Positions 43,341-52,024 of a stretch of 64,000 bases of DNA are shown here, in pieces (position 1 is the stretch's first letter; every line of letters starts with the position of its first letter). Both the position numbers and the translations under genes were made by a program. The notes below the pieces were generated by a model that had not been told where the DNA came from, made no database searches, and saw only the letters and a list, made by a program, of their open reading frames with translations. Origin of the DNA: Pseudanabaena sp. lw0831 (GTDB lineage: Bacteria > Cyanobacteriota > Cyanobacteriia > Pseudanabaenales > Pseudanabaenaceae); NCBI RefSeq assembly GCF_016584665.1, contig NZ_BBJB01000095.1, positions 49,188 through 113,187 of the forward strand. Reading direction: 5' to 3'.

Positions 43341-43397
43341 CGTAAACCCAAGATCTGTACCGCCCGCTACGCGGGCGGTACAGATCTTGGGTTTACG
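43341..43397. repeat. R2-related 57-bp perfect palindrome (copy C)
   Basis: CGTAAACCCAAGATCTGTAC arm and CCGCCCGC around TAC, perfect 27-bp arms. The CTGTACCGCCCGC core and the AACCCA-AGATC part match R2 copies A and B with base changes that are compensated in the other arm. It overlaps the glutaminase stop. Confidence 0.9.
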
Positions 43398-44253
43398 ACC
43401 CTTCGCGCCCTAATCCTAAAACATAATTTTTAATTTTTCGGATTAAAAATAGTCCAGAGACTGAATTACCAGTCGCATCAAGCGCAGGACTATAACAAGC
43501 GATCGCAGCTTGATCAGGAATAATCGAGAGTAAAGCTCCGCTAATACTAGACTTTGAGGGAACTCCTATATTCTGAGCAAATTCTGTCGATGATTCATAC
43601 ATGCCGCATTTGGTCATAATCTCTAATACGATGGGAATATTAGAAGATCGCTGCGTATAGACCAATAAAGTGCCAATTTTTGCGAGATCTTGCACATTAC
43701 CTCGCAAACAACAAATTTCTTCATAAACCGCAAGAGCTTTCCTAGGATTAGAAATTAGGCCTAGATTTTTAAGTTGATCGGCGATCGCTAAATTACGACG
43801 ATTAGCAACCGATCTCACTGAAGCTAAAATTTCCAGATCGAGCGTCAAATTTGTGCCCGATCGCTGATTGAGCCAATTTTGTAATGTTCCACAAGATTCT
43901 AAGAGTGACGACAGGGCGATCGCGCCGCTGTTAATCATCGAATTTTTGGGTTTGCCTTTGGGAATAGCGTTAAATGGTTCCGATGTTGCTTGGCGATTGA
44001 CCAATTGAAAAACCTGCTCAGCACCTTTTGTCTCTAGTAAATAAAGCAGCAAGAATGGCTTGATTACACTCATTAGCGGAAAAGTTAAGGCGGTATCACC
44101 TGCCATCAGATGATCGCCGTTAACTTTTTGGATGGCGATCGCGATCGCCTGTGGATCGGCTTGAGCTAGCAAGGGAATATAGTTTGGGAGGTTGCCCTTA
44201 GCTACTTCTTGACGCGCTGCGTTAAGCCATTGTTGAAGATCATTTTTAATCAT
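43393..44253 (-). CDS. glsA: Glutaminase (serine-dependent, GlsA family)
   Basis: A 286-residue protein with the beta-lactamase-like glutaminase motifs: S-V-I-K (SxxK) in FPLMSVIKPFLLLYLLE, GKPKNSMINSGAIALSSLL (the N-x-M-x-N-A/S-G-A-I signature), and VPSKSSISGALLSIIPDQAA. It is shorter at the N-terminus than the usual 305-310 residues, and the surrounding G-R-V/D-P residues are partly diverged, so it is a distant member. It would hydrolyse glutamine to glutamate and ammonia. Confidence 0.78.
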   Translation of the reverse strand: MIKNDLQQWLNAARQEVAKGNLPNYIPLLAQADPQAIAIAIQKVNGDHLMAGDTALTFPLMSVIKPFLLLYLLETKGAEQVFQLVNRQATSEPFNAIPKGKPKNSMINSGAIALSSLLESCGTLQNWLNQRSGTNLTLDLEILASVRSVANRRNLAIADQLKNLGLISNPRKALAVYEEICCLRGNVQDLAKIGTLLVYTQRSSNIPIVLEIMTKCGMYESSTEFAQNIGVPSKSSISGALLSIIPDQAAIACYSPALDATGNSVSGLFLIRKIKNYVLGLGREGS

Positions 44254-44263
44254 AAAATCTCAC

Positions 44264-44308
44264 AAACAGTTGTCAAAATAGCGCAAAGTGCTTTTTTGAC
44301 AACTGTTT
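44264..44308. repeat. 45-bp hairpin at the end of the cpcS-like gene
   Basis: AAACAGTTGTCAAAA and complement around TAGCGCAAAGTGC. The stop codon of the cpcS frame lies in the arm. Confidence 0.78.
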
Positions 44309-44860
44309 ATTACGTTGCATCATCGCTTCTAAATCTACATCGCTTACACAGCGTCGCTCAGAACAATAGGTCATCAAATAAACACCATTATTCATGCGTA
44401 CCGTACTTGCCCGCACTCGAAAATCATCAGTAATAAACCAACAACGTTCTTGCCCCTGATTATTGTCATATTCAGTATCAATAGTCAAAATGCCATCGTC
44501 ACCAAACCAATAGCGGCTAACTACAGGGATTCTTTCGACATAGCCTTGATTTCGCAGTAATTTGCCCGATCGCCCTGTCGCATCATCTGGCACATCTACT
44601 AAAATTGCTGCGAGGTCAGGGTTTGGCTATGCACCACCCTCTTCATGAGCTTGCCAAATAAAGCTAGCTCCACAAGAGACGAGATCCAAATCAACGTCCT
44701 GCGACGCACTGATTTTTTGGACTCGATCATCCTCTTTTGCGACAACCTTGACATGGATCTTCGACTCCCCAGATTCGTCAGCGACGCTATCAAAATGATG
44801 TACGGTGCGGTGAATAAGCCAAACTCCTTCACTTTTTTGGAAGAAGTCCATCATCGTCAT
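44273..44860 (-). pseudogene. CpcS-type phycobiliprotein lyase interrupted by one in-frame TAG
   Basis: Two fragments in the same reading frame together make a 195-residue CpcS/CpeS-family lyase. The first has MMDFFQKSEGVWLIHRTVHH, then GASFIWQAHEEGGA and a TAG at 44627-44629. The second continues at once with PNPDLAAILVDVPDDATGRS, GKLLRNQGYVERIPVVSRYW and VRASTVRMNNGVYLMTYCSE. No frameshift or deletion is visible and the flanking residues fit. The ATG at 44860 is the best start; a GTG at 44875 adds five residues. This is a recent nonsense mutation, an error, or readthrough. The window also has CpcT. Confidence 0.85.
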
Positions 44861-44905
44861 CGGCGGTACAAGCACTGGGGCAACTCCTTAAAAATAAAAT
44901 CCAAG

Positions 44906-44946
44906 AATTTTTACAAGGCGTTGCAAAGCAACGCCTTGTAAAAATT
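44906..44946. repeat. 41-bp perfect palindrome upstream of the cpcS-like gene
   Basis: AATTTTTACAAGGCGTTGC and complement around AAA. It occupies the divergent spacer between the cpcS-like gene and the pentapeptide gene. Confidence 0.87.
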
Positions 44947-45104
44947 ATTCGTTATTGCTTACTTTAAAGAAAGTTAGCGTAAATTGCGATCGCAAAATCC
45001 AGATTTTTGCTTAAAACTGTGAAGAAGCTTACAAAGTCAGAGCCTATTAACTTTATGATCGCTTTTTCAGGGTTTTAATAAAAATTTTAATAATCTCAAA
45101 AGCT

Positions 45105-45893
45105 ATGTCCAAACTTGCTCAAGAAGTTTTAGCAGCCATCAAATCAGGGCTTTCTTTAAATAAGAAAGATTTGTATCAGATCAATCTCAGTGGCTGTGAC
45201 CTCCAAAAAGCCGACCTGCAAGAAGCAACTCTGATCCGCGCCAATCTATGTTTGGCAAATTTAAGCGAAGCTAATCTTAGTGGATCGGATCTCCGAAGCT
45301 CCGATCTTCGTAAAGCCATACTCAAAAGAACCAATCTCCAGGGAGCTTATCTGTATCGTGTGGATCTCAGTGGCGCAGATCTCAGTAAAGCAAATCTGAC
45401 CGAGGTAAAGCTGCAAGGAGCAAGATATGACAGCGAAACTATTTTTCCTGAGAACTTCGCTTATAAATCCTCAGGTGCGATCGGGCCAAGCGCAAGTTTA
45501 AATGGTGCACCACTTAATACAGGTAATCTTAAAGATGCGGATTTGCAAAATGCAAATTTGATGGGTGCTTATCTTGGTGGCGCCGATCTGACTGGGGCAA
45601 ATTTAGCTGGGGCTCGATTGGTTCAAGCTGATTTACGAAAGGCTATTTTGACAGGTGCTTATTTGCAAAAAACCCGATTGAATGGAGCAAATTTAGCGGG
45701 AGTTGATCTTCGTGCTGCCGATCTAACTGATGCCGATTTTGAGAGGTTTGAAAGTATTGCGGGGGCAGATTTCACCAATGTTCAGGGACTAACAGATGAG
45801 ATGCGATCGCGGCTTCTCAGTCATCCTCAACAAGAATTAGAAACTCTCAATCAATTTACACTTAAGACTACATTAGCTAGCTTAAGCAAATAA
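45105..45893 (+). CDS. Pentapeptide-repeat protein
   Basis: A 262-residue protein. Two blocks of A-(D/N)-L-x-x repeats (about 25-108 and 140-215) form a right-handed quadrilateral beta-helix, for example SGCDLQKADLQEATLIRANL and GADLTGANLAGARLVQADL. They are separated by about 30 non-repeat residues. There is an N-terminal helical cap of about 20 residues and a C-terminal 35-residue helix-rich tail. No signal peptide. Such proteins are abundant in cyanobacteria and the function is unknown. Confidence 0.88.
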   Translation: MSKLAQEVLAAIKSGLSLNKKDLYQINLSGCDLQKADLQEATLIRANLCLANLSEANLSGSDLRSSDLRKAILKRTNLQGAYLYRVDLSGADLSKANLTEVKLQGARYDSETIFPENFAYKSSGAIGPSASLNGAPLNTGNLKDADLQNANLMGAYLGGADLTGANLAGARLVQADLRKAILTGAYLQKTRLNGANLAGVDLRAADLTDADFERFESIAGADFTNVQGLTDEMRSRLLSHPQQELETLNQFTLKTTLASLSK

Positions 45894-45934
45894 AAAGTTG
45901 AGAGGTCGAATCGACCTCTCAACTTTTTATTTGC
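45886..45934. terminator. 49-bp perfect palindrome overlapping the pentapeptide gene stop
   Basis: Perfect 24-bp arms (GCAAATAAAAAGTTGAGAGG start) with a single-base loop; the TAA lies in the left arm. Confidence 0.9.
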
Positions 45935-46026
45935 TTTCAAATATCAGCCAAATATTCCTTTGACATCCAAGGCTAACAAGTTTAACCTTATAAGTTAGGT
46001 GAAGTATTAAGAGGATAATCTTTTAG

Positions 46027-47640
46027 ATGTTTAAGGTAAAAAGTTCTTCCGTCAGTGTCGTATGTCTGTCTTTTTTAACTTTGTCCCTGTCATCGAATCT
46101 GGCTCATGCAGAAACAACGACATCTTCAGTAAGTGTTGATCCTTATAAGGCTATACAACTAGCTCCTTTAAGTCCACAAGCACAAAATGTCACATCTGTC
46201 TCACAACTAAGTGACGTGAAACCAACCGACTGGGCTTTCACCGCTTTGCAATCTTTGGTTGAACGCTACGGCTGTATTGCAGGATATCCAGATAGTACCT
46301 ATCGGGGCAAGCAAGCCACTAGCCGCTATGAATTTGCAGCAGGTTTGAATGCTTGCCTCGACAAAATCAATGAAATCATCTCCGCAGGATTAGCTGACAA
46401 AGTTAGTAAAGAAGATTTAGCAACCCTACAAAAGCTTCAAGAAGAATTTGCGGCTGAGCTTGCCACCTTGCGTGGTCGTGTTGATGCCCTTGATGCCAAA
46501 ACTGCAAAACTAGAAGCACAGCAATTTTCAACTACAACAAAACTCACTGGAGAAGTGATCTTCTCAGCTACAGCAGGTAGTGGCGGTCCTACCAACGCCA
46601 GATCAAACGTTACTTTAGGCAATCGTACTCGCCTTGTACTCAATACAAGTTTCACAGGCAAAGATTTACTGAGAACCCGCTTAGAGGCGGGTAACAACTT
46701 TGGCAGTACAAGTGATACATCTAGCCTCGCAGCTTTACTTGGTACAAATACCGTAAGAATTGGACCAGGATCAGGTAATTCTTCAAGTGCAAATACCTTT
46801 AACTTGACACTTCTTGATTATAAATTTCCTATTTTTGATAACAAGGTAACTCTTTACGTTGCCCCTGTCAGCTTCCCTGATGAATTCTTTGCTGTCCTTT
46901 CGCCAGTAGCAAGCAATGGTCAAGGATCGATTTCTCGCTTTGGTCGTTTTGATCCCCTGATGCGGATTGCTGGCACATCTTCTCTATTTGCCTTTGACTG
47001 GAAGGTTTCCGATCAGTTCAAAATCCAAGCAGGTTATGGTTCATCCAACCCAGCTTCTGCTTCACCTGGCGGACAGGGTGGATTATTTGGCGGCTCAACT
47101 ATTGCGCTAGTTCAGCTTCTATTCAAACCTGCCGAGAATCTAGATGCTTCCGTCACTTACACAAATACTTACCATCAGAGCAACTCTTTAGGTACGGGCT
47201 TAGTTAGCACTGAGTCGATTAGTGCCGCTGGAGTGACTTCTCTAAGAGCTAATTCAATTGCTGGTAACTTGGCTTGGAAAGTTACTCCGAAAATTACTTT
47301 TCACACTTGGGGGACTGTAATTTTTGCGGATTCAGTCAATAACTCAGCATCCACAACCTTTACCACTTGGATTACAGGCTTAACCTTCAACGATTTATTT
47401 AGTGAAGGTAGTATGGGAAGTGTTCTATTTGGACAACCAATTAATCGTTCATCAGCCAGCGGTTTAGCCACCTTGGGAACAGTTAACTCAACGCCCTATC
47501 ATTTAGAACTGTTCTATCGCTATCGTCTCAGCAAGAATATCAGCATCACCCCTGGTGTTTTCTGGGTGTTTAACCCTGAAGGCGTGAGTTCTAATTCGAC
47601 GGCAACAGTCGGTGTCATCCGTACAACGTTTTCGTTCTAA
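46027..47640 (+). CDS. Iron-uptake-type porin (SLH domain + OprB-like barrel)
   Basis: A 537-residue outer-membrane protein. The signal peptide (about 1-28) ends at LAHA. An SLH domain at 60-120 has DVKPTDWAFTALQSLVERYG, CIAGYPDSTYRG and ATSRYEFAAGLNACL. A coiled coil (130-165, LRGRVDALDAKTAKLEAQQF) follows, then a long beta-rich barrel region with alternating hydrophobic strands ending in a terminal F. The architecture matches cyanobacterial SomA/Slr1841-type porins, some of which support inorganic iron uptake. The SLH domain binds peptidoglycan. Confidence 0.92.
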   Translation: MFKVKSSSVSVVCLSFLTLSLSSNLAHAETTTSSVSVDPYKAIQLAPLSPQAQNVTSVSQLSDVKPTDWAFTALQSLVERYGCIAGYPDSTYRGKQATSRYEFAAGLNACLDKINEIISAGLADKVSKEDLATLQKLQEEFAAELATLRGRVDALDAKTAKLEAQQFSTTTKLTGEVIFSATAGSGGPTNARSNVTLGNRTRLVLNTSFTGKDLLRTRLEAGNNFGSTSDTSSLAALLGTNTVRIGPGSGNSSSANTFNLTLLDYKFPIFDNKVTLYVAPVSFPDEFFAVLSPVASNGQGSISRFGRFDPLMRIAGTSSLFAFDWKVSDQFKIQAGYGSSNPASASPGGQGGLFGGSTIALVQLLFKPAENLDASVTYTNTYHQSNSLGTGLVSTESISAAGVTSLRANSIAGNLAWKVTPKITFHTWGTVIFADSVNNSASTTFTTWITGLTFNDLFSEGSMGSVLFGQPINRSSASGLATLGTVNSTPYHLELFYRYRLSKNISITPGVFWVFNPEGVSSNSTATVGVIRTTFSF

Positions 47641-47645
47641 TAAAT

Positions 47646-47672
47646 TTAAAGGCACGCTAGGCGTGCCTTTAA
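47646..47672. terminator. 27-bp hairpin downstream of the porin
   Basis: TTAAAGGCACGC and complement around TAG. The arm AAAGGCACGC is also found at 9195-9223, where the loop is CAT. Confidence 0.83.
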
Positions 47673-47684
47673 TATAGCAATCCC

Positions 47685-47734
47685 AATAATTTATTAGTGT
47701 GCTCCCCTTTAGGGAAGCACACTAATAAATTATT
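47685..47734. repeat. 50-bp inverted repeat between porin and cupin genes
   Basis: AATAATTTATTAGTGTGC and complement around TCCCCTTTAGGGAA. Adjacent to the porin terminator. Confidence 0.75.
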
Positions 47735-47808
47735 TAATCTCACAAATAAATAAGGATTACTATATTTATTGTGATAATTTGATTAAAACTTTGATGGAGT
47801 AATCAGCT

Positions 47809-48258
47809 ATGACCACGATCGCAAACCAAGACCAAAATCTGGCTACGGTGATGAAAAATGATGGTGTTGCCAAAGCGAATACCCATGACAGCATTAACCG
47901 CATTTTTAATCGTCTAGAAGACATTAAAAAAGAGATGGGAGAACCATCTTGGTCAGTGCGTCTCATTTATACCGACATGATGAGCGCGGTGATGATCTGT
48001 CAAAAGCCTGGTGAAAGTAATCGTACTCACTATCATGCCAACGAAGATGAGTGGTGGGTGGTAATGGAAGGTGAACTGGAGTGGGATGTGGATGGGCATG
48101 GAGCTTACCGCGCCACTAAGGATGACATCATTTTTGTACCCCGCAAGGTAATCCATAATATTCGTGCTGTTGGTGATAAACCCTCAATCCGCTTGGCAAT
48201 TGGTAAACCTGATGTAAATCATATTTTTGTGGAAGACCACGTTTTTGTTGCCACCTAG
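47809..48258 (+). CDS. Cupin-domain protein
   Basis: A 149-residue single-domain cupin: GESNRTHYHANEDEWWVVMEGE supplies the H-x-H-x(3-4)-E motif and WDVDGHG ... DIIFVPRKVIHNIRAVGDKP supplies the late histidine. The N-terminal 40 residues form a helix (INRIFNRLEDIKKEM). It is the first gene of the co-directional set 47809-51940; its metal-dependent reaction is unknown. Confidence 0.83.
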   Translation: MTTIANQDQNLATVMKNDGVAKANTHDSINRIFNRLEDIKKEMGEPSWSVRLIYTDMMSAVMICQKPGESNRTHYHANEDEWWVVMEGELEWDVDGHGAYRATKDDIIFVPRKVIHNIRAVGDKPSIRLAIGKPDVNHIFVEDHVFVAT

Positions 48259-48259
48259 A

Positions 48260-48298
48260 AGAAATGAAGTGTCGAGCAGAGCGCGACACTTCATTTCT
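48260..48298. repeat. 39-bp hairpin after the cupin gene
   Basis: AGAAATGAAGTGTCG and complement around AGCAGAGCG, between cupin and SDR genes. Confidence 0.75.
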
Positions 48299-48324
48299 CA
48301 AAATTAAATTAGTTGATCAAGTTT

Positions 48325-49086
48325 ATGACCAAACCCCATGAATTCCCCCATGACTTTAAGGGGAAAGTCGCAATTGTTACTGGGGCAAGTAGCGGCATCG
48401 GTCAGGCAGTGGCTGAGGCGATCGCGCTTTACGGAGCCAATACTGTGTTCATTTCACGTAGTGGCGCTGAGGCGATGGCTTCAGAACTAAATGCAACAGG
48501 TAAATCAGCATTGTCACTACCCTGTGATGTTTCTGATGAAGCTCAAGTCAAAGCTGCGATCGCCAAAGTTTTCCAAACATATGGACAGATTGACATTCTG
48601 ATCAATAATGCTGCAATTAACCAAATTGCCAAAATCGAGGATATTTCCCTTGAGGATTGGAACAAAGTCATGTCAACAAATCTCACCAGTCAGTTTCTCT
48701 GTTGTAAACATGTAGTCCCGATCATGAAACAACAACGAAGTGGGAAAATCGTTAATGTCTCCTCGATCGCAGGACATTTTCGGAGTAAATTGTCAGGCAT
48801 TCATTACGTTGCCTCCAAGGCAGGTTCGATCGGCTTTACGAGGCAACTTGCATACGAGCTAGCCCAATTTCAAATTAATGTCAATGCTATTTGTCCCAGC
48901 CAAACCTATACGCCAATGCTAGCAGCAACTTTACCGCCAGAAGCAGAACAAAAGTTAATCGATTCAATTCCTTTAGGTAGAATTGCCTCAATGGAAGAAC
49001 AAGTGAATGTAATTCTATTTCTAGCTTCGCAACTATCTAGCTATATGACAGGTGCGATCGTTGATGTAAATGGGGGACAGGTATAA
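48325..49086 (+). CDS. SDR-family oxidoreductase (FabG-like)
   Basis: A 253-residue classical SDR from ATG 48325 (an in-frame TTG at 48313 is less likely). KVAIVTGASSGIGQAVAEAI is the cofactor loop, ILINNAAINQIAKIE the N-N-A motif, catalytic S in VNVSSIAG and Y-V-A-S-K, and the end V-D-V-N-G-G. The arginine after S in F-I-S-R-S suggests NADP. It resembles FabG and polyol/hydroxyacid dehydrogenases; the true FabG of fatty acid synthesis is not implied. Confidence 0.88.
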   Translation: MTKPHEFPHDFKGKVAIVTGASSGIGQAVAEAIALYGANTVFISRSGAEAMASELNATGKSALSLPCDVSDEAQVKAAIAKVFQTYGQIDILINNAAINQIAKIEDISLEDWNKVMSTNLTSQFLCCKHVVPIMKQQRSGKIVNVSSIAGHFRSKLSGIHYVASKAGSIGFTRQLAYELAQFQINVNAICPSQTYTPMLAATLPPEAEQKLIDSIPLGRIASMEEQVNVILFLASQLSSYMTGAIVDVNGGQV

Positions 49087-49097
49087 ACCCAAAACTG

Positions 49098-49120
49098 GTG
49101 GGGCGGCAAAGCCGCCCCAC
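49098..49120. repeat. 23-bp perfect hairpin between SDR and AEC genes
   Basis: GTGGGGCGGC-AAA-GCCGCCCCAC, with no T-run of length. Confidence 0.75.
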
Positions 49121-49167
49121 TAATTCTCTAGAATGGCACTTTATTTATTTCCTATGGTTGAAATTTT

Positions 49168-50190
49168 ATGTTCACTTTAGAAAACCCACTCGTCATGCTT
49201 TACGTGAGGCTAATTGGATGGACTCTCTTGGGATATGTGCTAGGAAGGCTCCTGCCCAAGATCTTCACTACTTATCTAGGTAAAGCTCTGCTGTTTGTGG
49301 GAGTTCCCATCAGCATTGTTTCTTTCCTGCGTCAAGCCGATCTGTCAGGATGGATTGTGATCGCTCCAGCAACTGCATGGATTGCCATTTTAGTGGGCGG
49401 AGGATTAGCTTGGATTTGGATCGATCTAGGCTTGAGTGATGAAAGATTTGGAAAGTTATCGAAAGGGATTACTGCTAGAGAAAAAAATCTTGAGACCAAT
49501 CCAAGCATGAATGAAACCATAGAGCATGAAAGTTCTTGGTCAGGAGCTACTCAGGGTAGCTTTTTACTCGCGATGACTTTAGGCAATACTGCTTTTATGG
49601 GATATCCCGTCAGTCTTGCCCTGGTGGGTCCACAATATTTTGCTTGGTCGCTATTTTACGATCTGATTGGCTCAACGATCGCCGCCTATTCCGTAGGGAT
49701 CGCTCTCGCTAGTCGTTTTGGTAGTGTCACGGGCAGTCAGAAAAAGCCAAATCCATTTGTGTCAATGGCTAAAACACCTGCTTTATGGAGCTTACCGATT
49801 GGAGTAGGAATGCGATTTGTGCCTCTGCCTACGGTGATTTCGGCTGGGATGAGTACGATCGCATGGACAACTGTAACTTTATCATTGGTAATGATTGGGA
49901 TGCAGTTAAGTCAATTAAAAACCCTGCGTAATGTCAAAAAAGCTCTGACTTGTCTATCGATCAAGATGCTCCTTACTCCACTTGTCGTTGGTACGGGGCT
50001 TATGTTCTTTGGCGTGACTGGAGAACCTCGGATGGCAATGGTTTTACAAATGGCAATGCCGCCTGCTTTTTCGACTCTTGTAATTGCTCAAGCTTACAAT
50101 CTGGATCGCGATTTAACAGTTACGACCTTAGCTTTTGGTGTAGTTCTTTTACTGTTCACGATACCAATTTGGTTATGGCTATTTTCTTAG
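49168..50190 (+). CDS. AEC-family permease (auxin efflux carrier type)
   Basis: A 340-residue membrane protein with about ten hydrophobic helices split by a hydrophilic loop (about 90-125). NTAFMGYPVSLALVGPQYF and the C-terminal MAMPPAFSTLVIAQAYNLD are typical of the family (AEC/bile-acid-sodium-symporter fold). Bacterial members move organic acids such as malate or malonate. The context of dehydrogenases suggests a hydroxyacid as cargo (inference). Confidence 0.88.
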   Translation: MFTLENPLVMLYVRLIGWTLLGYVLGRLLPKIFTTYLGKALLFVGVPISIVSFLRQADLSGWIVIAPATAWIAILVGGGLAWIWIDLGLSDERFGKLSKGITAREKNLETNPSMNETIEHESSWSGATQGSFLLAMTLGNTAFMGYPVSLALVGPQYFAWSLFYDLIGSTIAAYSVGIALASRFGSVTGSQKKPNPFVSMAKTPALWSLPIGVGMRFVPLPTVISAGMSTIAWTTVTLSLVMIGMQLSQLKTLRNVKKALTCLSIKMLLTPLVVGTGLMFFGVTGEPRMAMVLQMAMPPAFSTLVIAQAYNLDRDLTVTTLAFGVVLLLFTIPIWLWLFS

Positions 50191-50327
50191 AAGGCTTAAA
50201 CCGAACAATATTCATTTTATCTAATCTTTGTATGAAAAATAGTCGAATATATCAGCCATAATTATGTAGACTTACTAAGAAATTTTTGTCAGAATTGATA
50301 AAGTCAACCTAAGGAAGCAATGAAAAT

Positions 50328-51266
50328 ATGCCCAAACTACTAATCAGTACTTCGTCTTTTGATGTAAAAAGCAATCAGGTATTACAGAGGCTCCAAGCGC
50401 AAGGCTTTGAAATTGTTCTAAATCCCTATGGTAGAAAGCTCAAAGAGCCAGAGGTTTTAGAGCTTCTAAGTAGTGATGTGGTTGGGATGATTGCTGGAGT
50501 TGAGCCTCTAACTCGAAATGTTTTAATCGAAACTAAGTCTCTAAAGGTAATTTCGCGATGTGGAATTGGAACCGATAGTGTTGATTTGGTAGCGGCTGAA
50601 GAATTGGGGATTCCAGTGCATATTACCCCTACCGCCCCTGTAATTGCTGTTGCCGAGTTGACAGTGAGCCTAATCCTTTCTTTGTTGAGGCGCACCTCAG
50701 AAGCCGATCGCATTTTGCGAGAAGGAAAGTGGAATCCTTTGATGGGTAGATTACTTGCCTCACAAGTAGTGGGATTGTTGGGATATGGAAGAGTTGGCAA
50801 TCGGGTAGGACAGATTTTGAAAGCTTTTGGGGCAAAAAGAGTCGCCCATGACATTTTTCGTGATGATTCGCTATTCGCGGATACAGTTTGCATCTCATCT
50901 TTAGATGAATTTATCGCACGTTCAAATGTAATCACGCTCCATATTCCCTACAACAAAGACAATCATCATTTAGTTGATCGGGACTTTATCAATAAGATGC
51001 AAGCAGGTAGTATCTTAATCAATACTTCTAGAGGCGGGCTGGTTGATGAACAAGCTTTGTATGAGGCCCTGGTCTCTGGGCATTTGGCAGGTGCAGCCCT
51101 TGATGTGTTTGAAGAGGAGCCATATTCTGGTCAACTCTGCGCCTTGCCTCAAGTTATTTTGACTCCACATATGGGTTCCTACGCTAAGGAAGCTAGAATC
51201 CAGATGGAGCAGGAAGCTGCTCAAAATCTATTTGATAGCCTTGTAAATTTAGGCTTAGCCGAGTGA
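50328..51266 (+). CDS. D-2-hydroxyacid dehydrogenase (phosphoglycerate dehydrogenase-like)
   Basis: A 312-residue protein: KVISRCGIGTDSVDLVAAEE, VVGLLGYGRVGNRVGQIL as NAD(P)-binding loop, NVITLHIPYNKDNHHLVD, INTSRGGLVDEQALYEAL (catalytic R), and E in VFEEEP with H in LTPHMGSYAKEA. It lacks the ACT regulatory domain of SerA, so it is a stand-alone 2-hydroxyacid dehydrogenase. Its stop overlaps the HAD gene by four bases (GTGA), coupling the two enzymes. A stem-like leader and SD (AAGGAAG) precede the ATG. Confidence 0.88.
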   Translation: MPKLLISTSSFDVKSNQVLQRLQAQGFEIVLNPYGRKLKEPEVLELLSSDVVGMIAGVEPLTRNVLIETKSLKVISRCGIGTDSVDLVAAEELGIPVHITPTAPVIAVAELTVSLILSLLRRTSEADRILREGKWNPLMGRLLASQVVGLLGYGRVGNRVGQILKAFGAKRVAHDIFRDDSLFADTVCISSLDEFIARSNVITLHIPYNKDNHHLVDRDFINKMQAGSILINTSRGGLVDEQALYEALVSGHLAGAALDVFEEEPYSGQLCALPQVILTPHMGSYAKEARIQMEQEAAQNLFDSLVNLGLAE

Positions 51267-51940
51267 GCAAAATCACCATGACCGAAATCATTACTAAAGA
51301 CATCCCTAAAAAATATGATGCGATCGTGTTTGATTTTGACGGAGTCCTAGTTGAGTCAGTGGATGTCAAAACTCAAGCTTTTGGGGCTTTGTATGCCGAA
51401 TATGGCGATCGCATTGTGGAGCAGGTAAAAGCATATCATCTGCTCCATGGAGGGGTATCACGCTTTGACAAGTTTCGTTACTACCATGAAGTTTTGCTTA
51501 GCAAAGACTTGAGCAAAGAAGAAGAGGAGAGACTAGGCGATCGCTTTTCGCAATATGTTGAAGATGCAGTGGTAGATGCAGTTTATGTGTCAGGAGCCTA
51601 TGAGCTATTAGAAAAAAATTATCAGTCCACGCCACTATTTGTGGCTTCAGGAACTCCCGATCAGGAGTTAAAACGCATTGTCTCACGGCGAAATATGGCA
51701 CATTATTTTGTGTCTGTGCATGGTTCCCCTGCCAAAAAAGGGGATATTATCCAAGATATTTTGTCGAAATATGGGTTCCTGCCCGATCGCGTATTAATGG
51801 TTGGCGATGCGATCGCTGATTATGAAGGTGCGATCGCTGCGGGTGTAAAATTTGTAGGCAGGGTGATGCAATATCCTGAAACTTATCCTTTCCCAGCAGG
51901 AACAATAGTTCTGCCAGACTTAGTTGAACTTGTGATATAG
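51263..51940 (+). CDS. HAD-superfamily hydrolase (phosphatase)
   Basis: A 225-residue protein with motif I DFDGVLVES (nucleophile D in F-D-F-D-G), motif II S/T in VASGTPD, motif III K in AKKGDI and motif IV GDAIADYEGAIAAG. The alpha-helical cap is of the PGP/beta-phosphoglucomutase type. It starts at GTG overlapping the dehydrogenase stop; ATG 51278 is an alternative. Together they could dephosphorylate and oxidise a phospho-hydroxyacid (inference). Confidence 0.88.
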   Translation: MSKITMTEIITKDIPKKYDAIVFDFDGVLVESVDVKTQAFGALYAEYGDRIVEQVKAYHLLHGGVSRFDKFRYYHEVLLSKDLSKEEEERLGDRFSQYVEDAVVDAVYVSGAYELLEKNYQSTPLFVASGTPDQELKRIVSRRNMAHYFVSVHGSPAKKGDIIQDILSKYGFLPDRVLMVGDAIADYEGAIAAGVKFVGRVMQYPETYPFPAGTIVLPDLVELVI

Positions 51941-51983
51941 GAGACAAGATGTGCGACGCTTGGCGATGTATACCTTGTCTCCT
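51939..51983. repeat. 45-bp inverted repeat after the HAD gene
   Basis: AGGAGACAAG and its complement AGGAGACAAG' at 51974-51983 around 25 bp. It overlaps the HAD stop and precedes the solute-binding-protein gene. Confidence 0.65.
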
Positions 51984-52024
51984 AAAGTTTCCAGTTTTGC
52001 CTTATTTCTTAATCTTAAAAATCT

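Noticed and set aside
44273..44629. The second cpcS fragment as an independent 106-aa gene starting at GTG 44593
   Set aside because: It lacks the conserved N-terminal half, which lies directly upstream in the same frame, separated only by TAG; one interrupted gene is the simpler reading.
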